From Alphaproteobacteria bacterium (GTDB lineage: Bacteria > Pseudomonadota > Alphaproteobacteria > Rhodobacterales > Rhodobacteraceae), in contig JAUHWJ010000138.1 in assembly GCA_030424705.1 (NCBI GenBank), forward strand, positions 1 to 6,038: a stretch of DNA of 6,038 nucleotides. The letters are read 5' to 3'. Below, piece after piece: positions 5,815-6,038 of the stretch. Numbering within the stretch: position 1 is the first letter of the stretch; every line of letters begins with the position of its first letter. The position numbers and the translations under genes are program-made. The notes under the pieces are model-generated. The model made no database searches. It was not told the origin of the DNA and was given only the letters and a program-made list of their open reading frames with translations.

Positions 5815-6038
5815 ATGCGGACGGCGTTCGGAGAGATGCTCGGGGCGGAACTGCGAAAGAGGAACATGACGCAGTCAGACCTCGCGCGGGCGGCAAACGT
5901 GGGCAAGGACCGGATCAGCTATTACGTGAGGGGCGGACAGCCGCGGCCGAAGACGTTGCAGAAGCTGGCCAAGGCGCTCGGGATGACGCTCGAGCACATG
6001 CAGACGGCGATCAAGGAAGCCGAGGACGCGGCGATACC
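5815..6038 (+). CDS. XRE/Cro-type helix-turn-helix protein (partial, C-terminus outside window)
   Basis: The 74 visible codons encode an N-terminal HTH of the lambda-repressor type. A first helix GEMLGAELRKR (about 6-16) is followed by MTQSDLARAANVGKDRISYYVRG (about 18-40), where TQSDLARAANV is the classic helix-turn start, and then PRPKTLQKLAKALGM (about 43-57). The ATG at 5815 was chosen because GAGGAG lies 7 nt upstream and the HTH starts just after it; the overlapping ATG at 5796 is in another frame with no domain. The rest is beyond the window, so it is unclear whether it is a small Cro-like protein or a longer repressor with a peptidase or sensor domain. Its place next to tRNA-linked repeats suggests a regulator of an integrated element. 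Frequent GGG, CGG and AAG codons give it a more purine-rich coding strand than the signalling genes, in line with a different origin. Confidence 0.88.
   Translation, partial: MRTAFGEMLGAELRKRNMTQSDLARAANVGKDRISYYVRGGQPRPKTLQKLAKALGMTLEHMQTAIKEAEDAAI

Noticed and set aside
5796..6038. Open frame from ATG 5796, overlapping the leader stop as ATGA
   Set aside because: The frame stays open but gives a Gly/Arg/Ala-rich sequence without a domain, while the frame from 5815 gives a clear XRE-type helix-turn-helix.

Overview
The window reads as a high-GC alphaproteobacterial chromosome. The clearest sign is the partial gene at the left edge, whose DNA-binding half closely resembles CtrA, a regulator family typical of Alphaproteobacteria. 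GC-rich codon use and numerous long antisense shadow ORFs agree with this. I cannot name a genus; Rhodobacterales or a relative is a guess.

Left part (1-1096, minus strand): two genes run leftward as a tight operon. The upstream one encodes a 167-aa protein I do not recognise. Ten bases after its stop begins a CtrA/OmpR-type regulator whose receiver domain has lost its phosphorylation residues; it runs off the window. A 335-base divergent intergenic region (1097-1431) separates them from the next operon and holds a small hairpin, a 9-bp direct repeat and a second hairpin.

Middle (1432-5178, plus strand): a three-gene signalling cassette. It comprises an exported cysteine-free protein of the sulfite-oxidase/YedY molybdopterin-binding fold type, a membrane tripartite hybrid histidine kinase (PAS, HisKA, HATPase, REC, HPt) whose TTG start overlaps the end of the first gene, and a NarL/FixJ-type response regulator. 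Together these contain every station of a four-step phosphorelay: His367, Asp661 and His798 of the kinase, then Asp53 of the regulator. The exported protein is a plausible periplasmic partner of the kinase.

Right part (5179-6038): a tRNA-Gln(CTG) with its own near-consensus promoter and an encoded CCA end. After it the sequence changes character. An A-rich stretch carries five direct copies of a TACCGC(A) motif, no convincing gene follows for about 370 bases, and then come a possible 27-aa leader ORF and the N-terminal part of an XRE/Cro-type repressor-like protein. This looks like the edge of an element integrated at the tRNA 3' end, but no integrase lies inside the window, so that remains inference.
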